Assembly (NCBI RefSeq): GCF_000238375.3
Contig: NZ_AHBZ03000014.1
Coordinates: forward strand, 62,001-126,000
Reading direction: 5' to 3'
DNA from: Pseudoalteromonas citrea
Lineage (GTDB): Bacteria > Pseudomonadota > Gammaproteobacteria > Enterobacterales > Alteromonadaceae
DNA length: 64,000 bases
A model generated the notes under the pieces. The model did no database searches. It saw only the letters and a list, made by a program, of their open reading frames with translations, and was not told the DNA's origin. Of this stretch, positions 17,380 through 26,124 are shown piece by piece. Each line of letters begins with the position of its first letter. The stretch's first letter is position 1. The position numbers were made by a program, and so were the translations under genes.

Positions 17380-18276
17380 ATGAAAGTATTGATCACAGGT
17401 GCGACAGGGCTCATTGGTCGTCAATTGTGCCAAGTGCTGTATCGGGAGCATAAGCTTATCGCGTTAACACGTAACATAGTAAACGCGAAATCAATTCTGC
17501 CAAACACCGTGACATGTATAGATACGCTAGACGACGCTGATTTTAATGCGCTCGATGTCATTATCAATCTTGCAGGCGAGCCTATCGCCGATAAACGCTG
17601 GTCAGACAAACAAAAAAAGAAAATTGTAAACAGTCGGATTAGTATCACCCAACAACTGGTTGAAAAAATTAAACTCGCGAATAGCCCCCCACATACCTTA
17701 ATTTCAGGCAGTGCCATTGGGTTTTATGGTCGCCAGTCAAGTCATCTCCAAATTGACGAATCATTCACAAAATGTGCCACAGAGTTTAGCAACGAATTGT
17801 GCACACAGTGGGAAGAGCTAGCCCTTAGTGCTCAGCAGTATAATACACGGGTATGTATCGTTCGCACTGGCATTGTACTCAGCGCACAAGGTGGCGCATT
17901 GGCTAAAATGTTTCCTCCTTTTAAAATGGGTCTTGGTGGCAGAGTATCCAGCGGCATACAAATGATGTCTTGGATCCACATAGATGACATGGTGAACATA
18001 ATTGTGCACTTGATGAACAATACTAAGCTAACGGGTAAATTTAACGCCACTGCTCCTCAACCGGTAAGCAACATGGAATTTACTAAAACATTAGCTCGTG
18101 TACTTAAGCGACCCGCGATAATCCCCATGCCCGATATTATCTTGCGATTACTGTTTGGAGAGATGGCCGATTTACTTATTTATGGCCAAGCGGTTGTGCC
18201 CGAAAGATTAGCTAAAGACAACTTCACATTTAAGTATAAAGAATTACACAGTGCCCTAAGTGATATATTGATCTGA
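17380..18276 (+). CDS. yfcH: TIGR01777-type NAD-dependent epimerase/dehydratase (YfcH-like)
   Basis: 298 aa from the ATG at 17380 (AAGGAAGGT upstream). The Rossmann motif GATGLIGRQL (residues 7-16), INLAGEPIADKRWSDKQKK, SGSAIGFYG and VRTGIVLSAQGGALAKM..PPFKMGLGG are typical of the TIGR01777/SulA-like subgroup of atypical short-chain dehydrogenases. The usual YxxxK tyrosine appears as the YG of GFYG. The function of the subgroup is unproven. An in-frame start 57 nt upstream is rejected because the fold begins at MKVLITGATG. Confidence 0.9.
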   Translation: MKVLITGATGLIGRQLCQVLYREHKLIALTRNIVNAKSILPNTVTCIDTLDDADFNALDVIINLAGEPIADKRWSDKQKKKIVNSRISITQQLVEKIKLANSPPHTLISGSAIGFYGRQSSHLQIDESFTKCATEFSNELCTQWEELALSAQQYNTRVCIVRTGIVLSAQGGALAKMFPPFKMGLGGRVSSGIQMMSWIHIDDMVNIIVHLMNNTKLTGKFNATAPQPVSNMEFTKTLARVLKRPAIIPMPDIILRLLFGEMADLLIYGQAVVPERLAKDNFTFKYKELHSALSDILI

Positions 18277-18322
18277 TAAGAAGTAACCAACACACGGTTA
18301 CTTCCTTATTAAAAAGTAGAGC

Positions 18323-19117
18323 TTATTTAATGATAAGCTGGTCTTCAAGTAGGTAGATGCTTTCTGGATTAGTTAAGCTAAAGACTTTAACTGCCAGCGT
18401 TTTACCGGCAGCATTTTCACACTGAAGAATTTGGTAAAGTACTGGCTGACGCGTATCGTTTACCACTTCTTTGTTCACGGTAAATACATCTGAATGGAAA
18501 GGCCCTTTTGCCTCTTTACCAGAGAATAAACCAAGCTCAACACCACGATTAGACAAAGTAGAACAATAAGCTTGGTTATTCTGGTTATTCACTGTTAAAC
18601 GGCTCGTGACAGAGTATGCACTATGATAGCCATATGAATATGGCTGGTGTACAAACTCGCCACTAGGCACTACATCGATTTGCCAATCAACAATAGGCGC
18701 ACCTGGAATGTTAACTAATACATTATAGTCAACCCCTTCACCATCAATACAATTAACATGCATCGTTTTATTGTTTGTTAAATATTGCTCAGGAATATCT
18801 GCTGATACAGTGATCTTTGCAGGTGTAGCTGGGTCGATTTCAAAACTTGGATTAACAATGTACTCGCCGCCATTGTTGCCACCACCTGTATTTGAGTAAA
18901 CATTTGCAAATTGACAGCTGCTTAACTCATCTCTTAATAACAAGTCCACACGTAGTTGGTGCGCAAATTCACTTGTTATCGCCGCTGAAGATACTGGGCC
19001 AAATGAATATTGAGTTGAACGCTCATAACCATCTGTATCAGCCACATTTTGTGCTAATGCAAAACTAGCCCCAGAGAACAATGTAGAAGCCAATAATAAC
19101 GCATTAGTTTTATTCAT
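18323..19117 (-). CDS. Orphan exported protein of unknown function
   Basis: 264 aa. Residues 1-22 form a signal peptide (MNKTNALLLASTLFSGASFALA). The mature protein is Asn/Gly/Ser-rich and looks beta-rich, with a glycine loop NTGGGNNGG near 74-82. Four Cys (about 68, 123, 184, 241) could form two disulfides, fitting a periplasmic or secreted protein. I recognise no family. It is monocistronic, with GGAAATTATC before the ATG. Confidence 0.75.
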   Translation of the reverse strand: MNKTNALLLASTLFSGASFALAQNVADTDGYERSTQYSFGPVSSAAITSEFAHQLRVDLLLRDELSSCQFANVYSNTGGGNNGGEYIVNPSFEIDPATPAKITVSADIPEQYLTNNKTMHVNCIDGEGVDYNVLVNIPGAPIVDWQIDVVPSGEFVHQPYSYGYHSAYSVTSRLTVNNQNNQAYCSTLSNRGVELGLFSGKEAKGPFHSDVFTVNKEVVNDTRQPVLYQILQCENAAGKTLAVKVFSLTNPESIYLLEDQLIIK

Positions 19118-19578
19118 GATAATTTCCTTTTTAGTCGCTTTTTAGAATACTAATTCAAACTCATTCCGAATTAGCTGCGGCCATTCTACATAGATAAAAA
19201 CACCCGCATCAACCCAAAAAATTTACATTTTTAACCAATAATATTTAAAAATATACCTTTTTAAATCGTGACTAAAAATAAAAACAAATTAAATCAGTGA
19301 GCTTAATAAACAGCGTTAAGTTCCCCCTGGTTGTTACTATGCATGATGAGTAAAACTGATTTGTTCTCATTTGATTTGGCTAAGCGTTAATAAGCATCAC
19401 TAATGTACTTTTTCATAATAAAATTTAACATTAATTTATTTAATGAATAACATATCAAATAGCCAGCCAAAAAAGTCTTCATTACACAGTCAAATTAAGG
19501 TTTATACGTATTGAAAATATGTACCTTATGATGTGACCATCACCAAAGTAACACCAATAAAAAGAGCAAAGCGTGGGA
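19118..19578. other. Gene-free AT-rich region
   Basis: 461 bp between the orphan exported protein gene and the TetR gene, both on the minus strand. No coding frame longer than trivial, no convincing hairpin terminator and no repeat array was found. It presumably holds the promoter of the exported protein gene. Confidence 0.5.
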
Positions 19579-20106
19579 TCAGCGTAAAAAGCTTTTCGCA
19601 ATATCGCTGTTTTTCAACATAAACGCACTGACAATTGCACCTTCAGACAAAGTAAAGAGTCGCTCTAATTCGTGCTGTGAGCCCCCTTGTAGATGTCGAT
19701 TAAGCAATGCCTTAACTTGGTTTTTATGGTACGCGCAATATGCGGTAATATCTGGGTTGTATTCTTGAAATTCTGCTGCGGTATTGATAAAAAAGCACCC
19801 TCGAAACTGTGCTAAAGAGGGCACCTGGCAATTAAACCATTTATCAAGCGCACTGAACAATTGAAAGTAAGTGCTCTTTATGTCGTTAGCACCTTCTAAT
19901 TCATCACAGAGCCAAGCCATAAAAACGTCATGTCGCTCCCTCAAGCAAGCTAAGATCAAATCATCTTTACTGGCGAAGTAAGCATATAGTGTTTTTTTGG
20001 CCACACCAGATGTGCTAATGATTTCGTTAATACCTACTTGCCCTGCACCTTTGGTATAAAATAAATGCAATGCGGTTTGAATGAGCTGTTGTTTTTTATC
20101 TGTCAT
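19579..20106 (-). CDS. TetR family transcriptional repressor
   Basis: 175 aa. The N-terminal helix-turn-helix (QTALHLFYTKGAGQVGINEIISTSGVAKKTLYAYFASKDDLI, residues 10-50) is the TetR/AcrR DNA-binding domain. The ligand-binding domain resembles the YcdC/NemR-like group with a conserved RGCFFINTAAEF segment. GGAG precedes the ATG. It is divergent from an HPP-family membrane protein gene, and a 45-bp near-perfect inverted repeat lies between them, so it very likely represses itself and that gene. Confidence 0.93.
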   Translation of the reverse strand: MTDKKQQLIQTALHLFYTKGAGQVGINEIISTSGVAKKTLYAYFASKDDLILACLRERHDVFMAWLCDELEGANDIKSTYFQLFSALDKWFNCQVPSLAQFRGCFFINTAAEFQEYNPDITAYCAYHKNQVKALLNRHLQGGSQHELERLFTLSEGAIVSAFMLKNSDIAKSFLR

Positions 20107-20138
20107 TTTGTCTCCTTAATTATATCTATCTTGACATG

Positions 20139-20183
20139 AGTAGACCACCCTGTCTACCATGTAGGTAGACAGAGTGGTCTACT
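20139..20183. promoter_or_regulatory. TetR operator between tetR-like and HPP genes
   Basis: AGTAGACCACCCTGTCTACC (20139-20158), a 5-nt ATGTA centre, and GGTAGACAGAGTGGTCTACT (20164-20183). The arms pair with one mismatch in 20. The half-sites each contain the sub-repeat GTAGAC/GTCTAC twice, suggesting two TetR dimers can bind. It lies 33 bp from the TetR start and 21 bp from the HPP start, where it would block both promoters. Confidence 0.85.
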
Positions 20184-20203
20184 TAAGAAGAGGATAGGAT
20201 ATC

Positions 20204-20644
20204 GTGAAATTTAAAGATAAAATTACAGCAGGGATCGGGGCAAGCACAGCAATTGCGCTACTTGGTTTACTAGAAAAAATAGATATGCAATTGATGTTAC
20301 TCATCGCACCTTTTGGTGCAAGCGTCGTACTTATTTTTGGTATACCGACGAGTCCGCTAGCCCAGCCTAAAAATGTGATATTCGGACATTTACTCACTGC
20401 ACTCATTGGCTTGATTTTTGTCAATTATGTTGAAGTCAATACACTCACTATTGCATTAGCAACAGGGTTAGCAGTCAGCCTAATGCTGCTTACCAATACG
20501 ACCCATCCGCCCGCTGGCGCAAATCCTATATTAATTATGATCACTGCACCCAGTTGGCAATTTTTGCTCTTTCCCATATTCACTGGCACAGTGATCATGG
20601 TACTCACCGCAAAGATGATTGAGCGGTGCCGTCAACGAGCATAA
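20204..20644 (+). CDS. HPP family integral membrane protein
   Basis: 146 aa with about four membrane segments. The HPP motif is present as THPPAGANP (about residues 100-108), along with LIAPFGASVVLIFGIP..SPLAQPKNVIFGH, both family hallmarks. Some HPP proteins take part in nitrite transport in chloroplasts and cyanobacteria; the bacterial role is otherwise unknown. AGAGGATAGG is the ribosome binding site. Controlled by the adjacent TetR (strong inference from the operator). Confidence 0.92.
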   Translation: MKFKDKITAGIGASTAIALLGLLEKIDMQLMLLIAPFGASVVLIFGIPTSPLAQPKNVIFGHLLTALIGLIFVNYVEVNTLTIALATGLAVSLMLLTNTTHPPAGANPILIMITAPSWQFLLFPIFTGTVIMVLTAKMIERCRQRA

Positions 20645-20701
20645 AGTACGCATAAATTAAGCATGTATGCAGACTAATGAGCCTGCATACTGTCAGTACA
20701 T

Positions 20702-21754
20702 TTAAGGAAATGAGTAACGCAAAATACGTTTTAGCACCGAGCTATACTGCTTAAAAAACCCACCAGTATTGTACGCAATACCATGCTGAGAAAGCACAGC
20801 TTGTACCTTGGGTGCAATTTCTTGGTAACGTGATGCAGGTAAATCAGGGAATAAATGATGCTCAATTTGATAACTTAAGTGACCCGTTAAAATGTGGAAT
20901 GTATTGCCTCCTTGAATATTCGATGATCCCAATACTTGACGGTAATACCACTGCCCTTGACTTTCATTCTCACAATCACGCTGCTCAAAGGTTTGTGTTT
21001 GCTCTGTGAAATGACCACAAAATATAATGGTCGATGTCCACAGGTTACGAATGAGGTTAGCGAGTAAGTTACCACTGAATACCCACAAAAATAGCGGACC
21101 TGCAAGTAACGGAAAAACAACATAATCTTTAAGTAATTGCCGTGTGCCTTTGCTAAAAAAGCGTTGCTTTAACATTCGGTGCGACACTCGAGAATCACGG
21201 CCTTGTTTTTGCTTACCTAAAAATACCCGCTCAGCAGCCAACTCATGATACGACACGCCCCACTGAAATAAGATACTCAAATTAATATAAGTTAATAGTT
21301 GCCAACTATTTTTTAGTCGCCACTTAAAGTCATTTGATAACCGTAACAAACCATAGCCAAAATCTCTGTCTTTGCCTAAAATATTAGTGTAAGTATGATG
21401 CTCATAGTTATGTACTCGATGCCAGCTTTGTCCATCACACGCAATATCCCACTCATAAGCGTGAGAGTTAATATGTTTATCATTCATCCAGTCATATTGA
21501 CCATGCATAACGTTATGACCAATTTCCATATTATCTAGTATCTTTGCTACGGCGAGTAGTACAACTCCAATTAACCATAATACTGGAAGTAAAAACCCCA
21601 TCATGAGTAATATCCGCCCAGACCATTCACAATACCTTTGAATTCGAATGACTCGACGAATATGATCAGCATCCGCTTGACCAACTTTACTTAGCGTTTG
21701 CAGCTTAATATCATCAAGTTCTTGAGCTAGCTGGGTAAAATTTATCGCATTCAT
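20702..21754 (-). CDS. Membrane fatty acid desaturase (acyl-CoA/lipid type)
   Basis: 350 aa. The three histidine boxes for the di-iron centre are complete: HNVMH (80-84), HRVHNYEHH (112-120) and QIEHH near residue 309, with QHEEH-like spacing typical of linoleoyl-CoA/delta-type desaturases. Hydrophobic segments lie at about 48-75 and 215-240. It should insert double bonds into acyl chains of membrane lipids with electrons from the ferredoxin-reductase gene immediately upstream. Its ATG overlaps that gene's TGA, so the two are translationally coupled. The operon starts at FabR-like boxes. Confidence 0.93.
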   Translation of the reverse strand: MNAINFTQLAQELDDIKLQTLSKVGQADADHIRRVIRIQRYCEWSGRILLMMGFLLPVLWLIGVVLLAVAKILDNMEIGHNVMHGQYDWMNDKHINSHAYEWDIACDGQSWHRVHNYEHHTYTNILGKDRDFGYGLLRLSNDFKWRLKNSWQLLTYINLSILFQWGVSYHELAAERVFLGKQKQGRDSRVSHRMLKQRFFSKGTRQLLKDYVVFPLLAGPLFLWVFSGNLLANLIRNLWTSTIIFCGHFTEQTQTFEQRDCENESQGQWYYRQVLGSSNIQGGNTFHILTGHLSYQIEHHLFPDLPASRYQEIAPKVQAVLSQHGIAYNTGGFFKQYSSVLKRILRYSFP

Positions 21755-22812
21755 ATATTTAGCTCCAAGTCAGATACAGGTTCAGATACACACAGCTGGA
21801 TCAACTGCTGACCACTGTCTGAAAGCTGTCCGGTACGAACATCTCTAACAACTCCCGCATTTTTAACGCATTGGCATTGATGACATACGCCAATTCCACA
21901 TCCACGTATGACTGGTAAGTTTTGTAATTCCAATTGTTCCAGTAATGTGCCGCCGCTCTTGATGTGTGTCGATGATTGCTTGAGTTTGAGGGTAAAACGG
22001 TTCGAGTCTGTGCCCGCTGCGTGTAATAGTTCCTTTCGAACACCAAATGTTTCTTGATAGTACGGCATCCCGAACGCTTCACATGCATTTTGCACTTGTT
22101 TCATCATATTAAATGGTCCACAACAATACACATCCGATAGTCTATTTTCAGACACATAAACATCAACCGGGTGACTGTTTTTTCTTACACACTGGGTGAA
22201 ACTAAAGTGCTCATGTTTCATCTGAAGCGCATTAAGCTGTTCAATAAATTGATGCTCGTGCTCTTTTGCAAAGTACACCAAACGTACAGGTTCTTTGATC
22301 AGTGGTAAGTGTTGGCTCAATAAAGCAATAAAAGGCGTAATACCAGAACCACCAGCGACCAATAGAAGTGGTTTTTTTAACGAGTTAATCGTAAATTCAC
22401 CGTAAGGATTTGAAATATTGCACCAGGTTTTTGTCCGAAGAACGTCATATAACTGCCCTGTAAACCGTCCATTTTCGCCTACTTTGATCAATAACTTTAT
22501 TGCTCCCGTTAACTGATGCTCATCACAACTTGATGCAATCGTAAATGTCCGAGTTAATAACTTTCCGCCTATTTCTATCGTTAAGTTAATATGTTGCCCT
22601 GCAAGATGCCTGGGCCACCCTTTCTCTGGTTTTAATGTAACTTCAACATAAAGCGATGATAACTTATTAACCGCTTGCACCTTCGCTCGGTATGATCCAT
22701 CTCTCCATGCGGGTAAAAAATACTGAACAACAGGCTCCACATATCCGGAAAAACTTTGGTGATGTAAAAAGAGCTGTGTGAATTTATCAAAAATGATTCG
22801 TGCAACACGCAT
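21751..22812 (-). CDS. Ferredoxin reductase-like flavoprotein with C-terminal [2Fe-2S] domain (desaturase electron donor)
   Basis: 353 aa from the ATG at 22812; a TTG 96 nt further upstream is rejected since that stretch carries the operator and no ribosome site. Order of domains: FAD-binding barrel (about 45-145, with RTFTIASS), NAD-binding domain (about 150-260, LLVAGGSGITPF and CGPFNMM), and plant-type ferredoxin with cluster ligands Cys305, Cys310, Cys313 and Cys341. It passes electrons from NAD(P)H to the desaturase encoded next. Few bases separate the start codon from the first FabR-like box, so repressor binding and initiation regions nearly coincide. Confidence 0.92.
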   Translation of the reverse strand: MRVARIIFDKFTQLFLHHQSFSGYVEPVVQYFLPAWRDGSYRAKVQAVNKLSSLYVEVTLKPEKGWPRHLAGQHINLTIEIGGKLLTRTFTIASSCDEHQLTGAIKLLIKVGENGRFTGQLYDVLRTKTWCNISNPYGEFTINSLKKPLLLVAGGSGITPFIALLSQHLPLIKEPVRLVYFAKEHEHQFIEQLNALQMKHEHFSFTQCVRKNSHPVDVYVSENRLSDVYCCGPFNMMKQVQNACEAFGMPYYQETFGVRKELLHAAGTDSNRFTLKLKQSSTHIKSGGTLLEQLELQNLPVIRGCGIGVCHQCQCVKNAGVVRDVRTGQLSDSGQQLIQLCVSEPVSDLELNI

Positions 22813-22816
22813 TTTG

Positions 22817-22834
22817 AGCGTACACCTGTTAGCT
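22817..22834. promoter_or_regulatory. FabR-like operator, box 1
   Basis: AGCGTACACCTGTTAGCT, an imperfect palindrome 5 nt upstream of the reductase start. It resembles the FabR sites I recall upstream of E. coli fabA and fabB (AGCGTACA..TGT..GCT). FabR represses unsaturated fatty acid genes in response to acyl-chain saturation. The match to a regulator of desaturation upstream of a desaturase operon supports the call; FabR itself is not encoded here. Confidence 0.7.
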
Positions 22835-22845
22835 GAAAAAATCTG

Positions 22846-22863
22846 AGCGCACAAGTGTACGCT
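22846..22863. promoter_or_regulatory. FabR-like operator, box 2
   Basis: AGCGCACAAGTGTACGCT, one mismatch from a perfect palindrome when read with its TGA/TCA flanks (22844-22865). The core CACAAGTGTACGCT nearly equals the E. coli fabB site as I recall it. Its centre is 29 bp from that of box 1. TATATT at about 22869-22874 (minus strand) could be the -10 element just upstream, so binding would block transcript start. Confidence 0.75.
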
Positions 22864-22905
22864 CAAAATATATAATTTCAAGAAAAATAGAGTAAATGCA
22901 TTAAA

Positions 22906-22917
22906 CAAGGTACCTTG
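22906..22917. other. Perfect 12-bp palindrome CAAGGTACCTTG
   Basis: A perfect palindrome upstream of the putative desaturase-operon promoter, in the 405-bp region 22813-23217 that otherwise shows no gene. It might be an additional regulator site; no family match is claimed. Confidence 0.3.
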
Positions 22918-23217
22918 ATCAACTAAAAAGTAACGTGATAGTCCTCTAGGTTGAAATTTCTAGCCATAAAAACAATAGGCAAGAAAGCCGAACATTAGCT
23001 CGACCTATGCGATGGAATATAGGTGGCTTGTTCTTTAACACACCTACCAAATGAATTTTGTTAAAACAGGTGAATCAACAGACATTTTGTTGCCATTAAC
23101 CATTACCCAAATTCTAATACGTACATTATTTTCAATGGTATTCAAACTATGTTGTATAAAAACACTCGTTTGATAACTTTTTTTTATCAAATTAATAAAA
23201 ATCTTCAATGTTGTCAT

Positions 23218-24060
23218 TCAACTTCGTAGATAGCTGAACAAAGTTAATGCTTCATTTATTAGAACTGATTTGTGACTCTTAGCAAGGTAGATGGCGTAAA
23301 TATCTCGACTATAGTCTTGTGTACCTGCAACATGGAACAACTTCCCTTTTCTGATATGATCAAAACACATTTGCTTAGGTAAATAAGCACAACCACCCGC
23401 TTCAAGAATGAAATTTAGCGCAATGCGAGGCTGACTCATATTATGTCGAATAATGGCGCTGTCTCCGTATTCTCTTATAAATTGACTGTTAACTGCTTCA
23501 CCATAGTCAACCATCACCATATTTTTTATCTGTGAAATATGAGTATCAGGTTCAGTTGAAACAAGCTGAAGTGGCACTGTCGCCACCTTTTCTGTGACAA
23601 TATCTTCAATATAAGGTGGCTCAAACAAAAAAGCTATATCAATCAATCTACTTACTATTTGACGACGTAGCTCTAATTGAGAATATGTATGCGTGTATAA
23701 ATGAACATCATCCAAATTTCGGTGAATTTTTTGCAGCCAATCTTGTAAAATGATATCCCATATAGACATCATAGAACCCACAAAAAGCTGCTGTGTATCA
23801 GCTTGAGCGACTCCAACTTCTTGTTTTAACTTTTGCCACATCATCACCATTTCATTGGCATATTTAACCAGCTTATGTCCTTCTGCAGTTAATTTTAGCC
23901 GCTTTTGTGTACGATCAAATAATAGTACACCAAGTTCCTCTTCTAGCTGTTTAATACGGCTGCTAACAGCCGCCTGCGTAAGAAAAAGATTTTCAGATGC
24001 GACTCTAACATGAAGTGTTTGGCTCACTTCTAAAAAAGTAGTTAATAGCTCTATCTTCAT
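23218..24060 (-). CDS. LysR family transcriptional regulator (HdfR-like)
   Basis: 280 aa. The N-terminal winged helix (MKIELLTTFLEVSQTLHV..ASENLFLTQAAVSSRIKQLEEELGVLLFDR) strongly resembles HdfR, which has TFLEVSRT and LTQSAVSFRIRQLE at the same places. The effector domain (95-280) is more diverged. It is divergent from rimK across 98 bp, which carries T-rich/A-rich symmetry suitable for a LysR box, so it probably autoregulates and controls the rimK operon. The ORF lies upstream of the desaturase operon but separated by 405 bp. Confidence 0.9.
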   Translation of the reverse strand: MKIELLTTFLEVSQTLHVRVASENLFLTQAAVSSRIKQLEEELGVLLFDRTQKRLKLTAEGHKLVKYANEMVMMWQKLKQEVGVAQADTQQLFVGSMMSIWDIILQDWLQKIHRNLDDVHLYTHTYSQLELRRQIVSRLIDIAFLFEPPYIEDIVTEKVATVPLQLVSTEPDTHISQIKNMVMVDYGEAVNSQFIREYGDSAIIRHNMSQPRIALNFILEAGGCAYLPKQMCFDHIRKGKLFHVAGTQDYSRDIYAIYLAKSHKSVLINEALTLFSYLRS

Positions 24061-24158
24061 TTTTAATAAAATTATTTTATCAAACTATGCTTTTTATTTT
24101 GATTCTCTTTTTGATCTTTTTCAACTAATTTTCGCATCACACAATCAAGGAGTTAAAA

Positions 24159-25064
24159 ATGAAAATTGCTATTTTATCTAGAAATGAAAATTTATATTCA
24201 ACACGTCGGTTGAAAGAAGCTGCCTTATCGCGAGGTCACGAAGTCGATGTCATTGATACATTGCATTGCTATATGGATATCACCAGCAGTCGACCTACCG
24301 TGCGCTATCACGGTGATGAGCTACCACAATATGATGCGATTATTCCACGGATCGGTGCATCCATTACATTTTATGGCACTGCCGTAGCACGGCAATTTGA
24401 AATGATGGGCACATTCAATGTCAATGAGTCTGTTGCAATAAGCCGCTCTCGAGATAAGTTACGATCTTTACAACTTCTTTCTCGAAAAGGTATTGGCCTG
24501 CCTCGTACAGGTTTCGCAAGTAAACCTGACGATATAAAAGATCTGATAAAAAATGTAGGTGGCGCACCTTTAGTGATTAAGTTACTTGAGGGGACCCAAG
24601 GTATTGGTGTGGTATTAGCTGATACCGCAAAAGCAGCAGAAAGTATCATTGAGGCATTTATGGGTTTAAAAGCAAACATACTAGTCCAAGAATTTATCAA
24701 GGAAGCTGACGGTGCTGATATTCGATGCCTCGTTGTCGGAGGCCGAGTTGTTGCTGCTATGAAGCGCCAAGGTGCTGAGGGCGAATTTAGGTCAAACTTG
24801 CATCGAGGTGGTAGCGCCCAACTGGTAAAGCTAACCAAAGAAGAACGGGAAACGGCTGTTAACGCGGCAAAAGTAATGGGATTGAATTTCTGTGGTGTGG
24901 ATTTACTTCGTTCAAATAATGGCCCCATGGTGATGGAAGTTAACTCCTCCCCAGGCCTCGAAGGTATTGAGCTTGCTACAGGTTATGACGTTGCCAGTAA
25001 ATTAATTGAATTTATCGAAAAAAATGCAAAATTCAATACCAATAAAACCAGAGGCAAAGGCTAA
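24159..25064 (+). CDS. rimK: Ribosomal protein S6--L-glutamate ligase RimK
   Basis: 301 aa, the usual RimK length. The N-terminal [22 protein letters not shown] and [11 protein letters not shown] match E. coli RimK nearly word for word. The ATP-grasp domain (about 105-290) has the [11 protein letters not shown] loop, [17 protein letters not shown], and metal-binding [12 protein letters not shown]. It adds glutamate residues to the C terminus of S6 and can make poly-alpha-glutamate. AAGGAG precedes the ATG. It is the first gene of a run with a deacylase-like M14 enzyme and a RimB-like protease. Confidence 0.97.
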   Translation: MKIAILSRNENLYSTRRLKEAALSRGHEVDVIDTLHCYMDITSSRPTVRYHGDELPQYDAIIPRIGASITFYGTAVARQFEMMGTFNVNESVAISRSRDKLRSLQLLSRKGIGLPRTGFASKPDDIKDLIKNVGGAPLVIKLLEGTQGIGVVLADTAKAAESIIEAFMGLKANILVQEFIKEADGADIRCLVVGGRVVAAMKRQGAEGEFRSNLHRGGSAQLVKLTKEERETAVNAAKVMGLNFCGVDLLRSNNGPMVMEVNSSPGLEGIELATGYDVASKLIEFIEKNAKFNTNKTRGKG

Positions 25065-25089
25065 CTAAGCCAACAAGCATGAGATTAAC

Positions 25090-26124
25090 ATGAACGAACT
25101 AAAAATTGGTGAACACATTATTCAACTTGGAGAAACGCGTAAAGTAAACCTGCCTGTAGCAAAACTCTATACAGATGCAGATGTAAACTTACCCGTATAT
25201 ATAATTAGAGGAAAAAAAATAGGACCCACTATATTTATTAGTGCAGCGGTACACGGAGATGAACTAAACGGTATAGAGATCATAAGGCGCCTCATCAATT
25301 TAAAAGGGTTTAAAGTGTCAATTGGCTCCATCATTGCTGTTCCAATGGTAAATGTATATGGCGTTGTTAACCAAAGTCGTTATATGCCAGATAGACGAGA
25401 TTTGAATCGCTCTTTTCCAGGGTCTTCAAAAGGGTCGCTTGCTGGACGTGTGGCTAATATCTTTCTAAAAGAGATTGTTGCCCAATGCGACTACGGTATT
25501 GATTTACATACTGGTGCAATAAATAGATCCAACCTACCACAAATAAGAGCGCAGCTGTCAGATCCGCATACTCTGGAGTTGGCTCAGGCATTTGGGGTAC
25601 CCGTAGTATTAAACTCAGACATCATCGAAGGATCGCTCCGAGATGCAGCAGTGGCCACTGGAACTAAGGTATTACTCTATGAAGGTGGTGAGGCATTGCG
25701 CTTTGATGAGTTCTCCATAAGAGCCGGGATCAAAGGTATCCTAAACGTATTGCGCCACCTGGGTATGATCTCTAAAAAACAGAAAATGAGAGTGAAGCAA
25801 ACACCATTTATTGCCAATAATAGCAACTGGGTACGCGCTTCAAGCAGTGGCATTGTCACACATCATTATCAACTTGGCGATCAAGTGAAAAAAGCACAAA
25901 TTCTAGCCACCATCGGAGGGCCTTACGGGGAAACTTTGGGTGAAGTCATCGCCACTAAAAGCGGTGTAATAATTGGAAAACAAAATATTCCATTGGTACA
26001 AGAAGGTGAAGCAATGTATCACATTGCGTATTTTTCAGAAGACGACGAACATATTGCAGATCATATCGAAACAATAGAAGAGCAATTGATAAATGATCTT
26101 TCGATAAATGAGGAAATTTCATGA
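25090..26124 (+). CDS. Succinylglutamate desuccinylase/aspartoacylase family (M14-type) hydrolase
   Basis: 344 aa. The zinc site of the M14/AstE-AspA fold is visible: HGDE (AAVHGDELNGIE, His and Glu near residues 54-57) and DLHTG (about 139-143). The C-terminal RASSSGIVTHHYQLGDQVKKAQILATI looks like a barrel-sandwich domain of the family. It may cleave an amide or peptide next to glutamate or aspartate. Lying 25 nt after rimK and overlapping the RimB-like gene by 4 nt, it may trim or process RimK-made glutamate tails (inference). Confidence 0.9.
   Translation: MNELKIGEHIIQLGETRKVNLPVAKLYTDADVNLPVYIIRGKKIGPTIFISAAVHGDELNGIEIIRRLINLKGFKVSIGSIIAVPMVNVYGVVNQSRYMPDRRDLNRSFPGSSKGSLAGRVANIFLKEIVAQCDYGIDLHTGAINRSNLPQIRAQLSDPHTLELAQAFGVPVVLNSDIIEGSLRDAAVATGTKVLLYEGGEALRFDEFSIRAGIKGILNVLRHLGMISKKQKMRVKQTPFIANNSNWVRASSSGIVTHHYQLGDQVKKAQILATIGGPYGETLGEVIATKSGVIIGKQNIPLVQEGEAMYHIAYFSEDDEHIADHIETIEEQLINDLSINEEIS

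Noticed and set aside
19579-20106. Local TetR gene as the FabR of the desaturase operon
   Set aside because: Its own operator (AGTAGACCACCCTGTCTACC) differs wholly from the FabR-like boxes.
24371-24928. 185-residue frame opposite rimK
   Set aside because: Antisense shadow of a strongly conserved gene; no recognisable domain.
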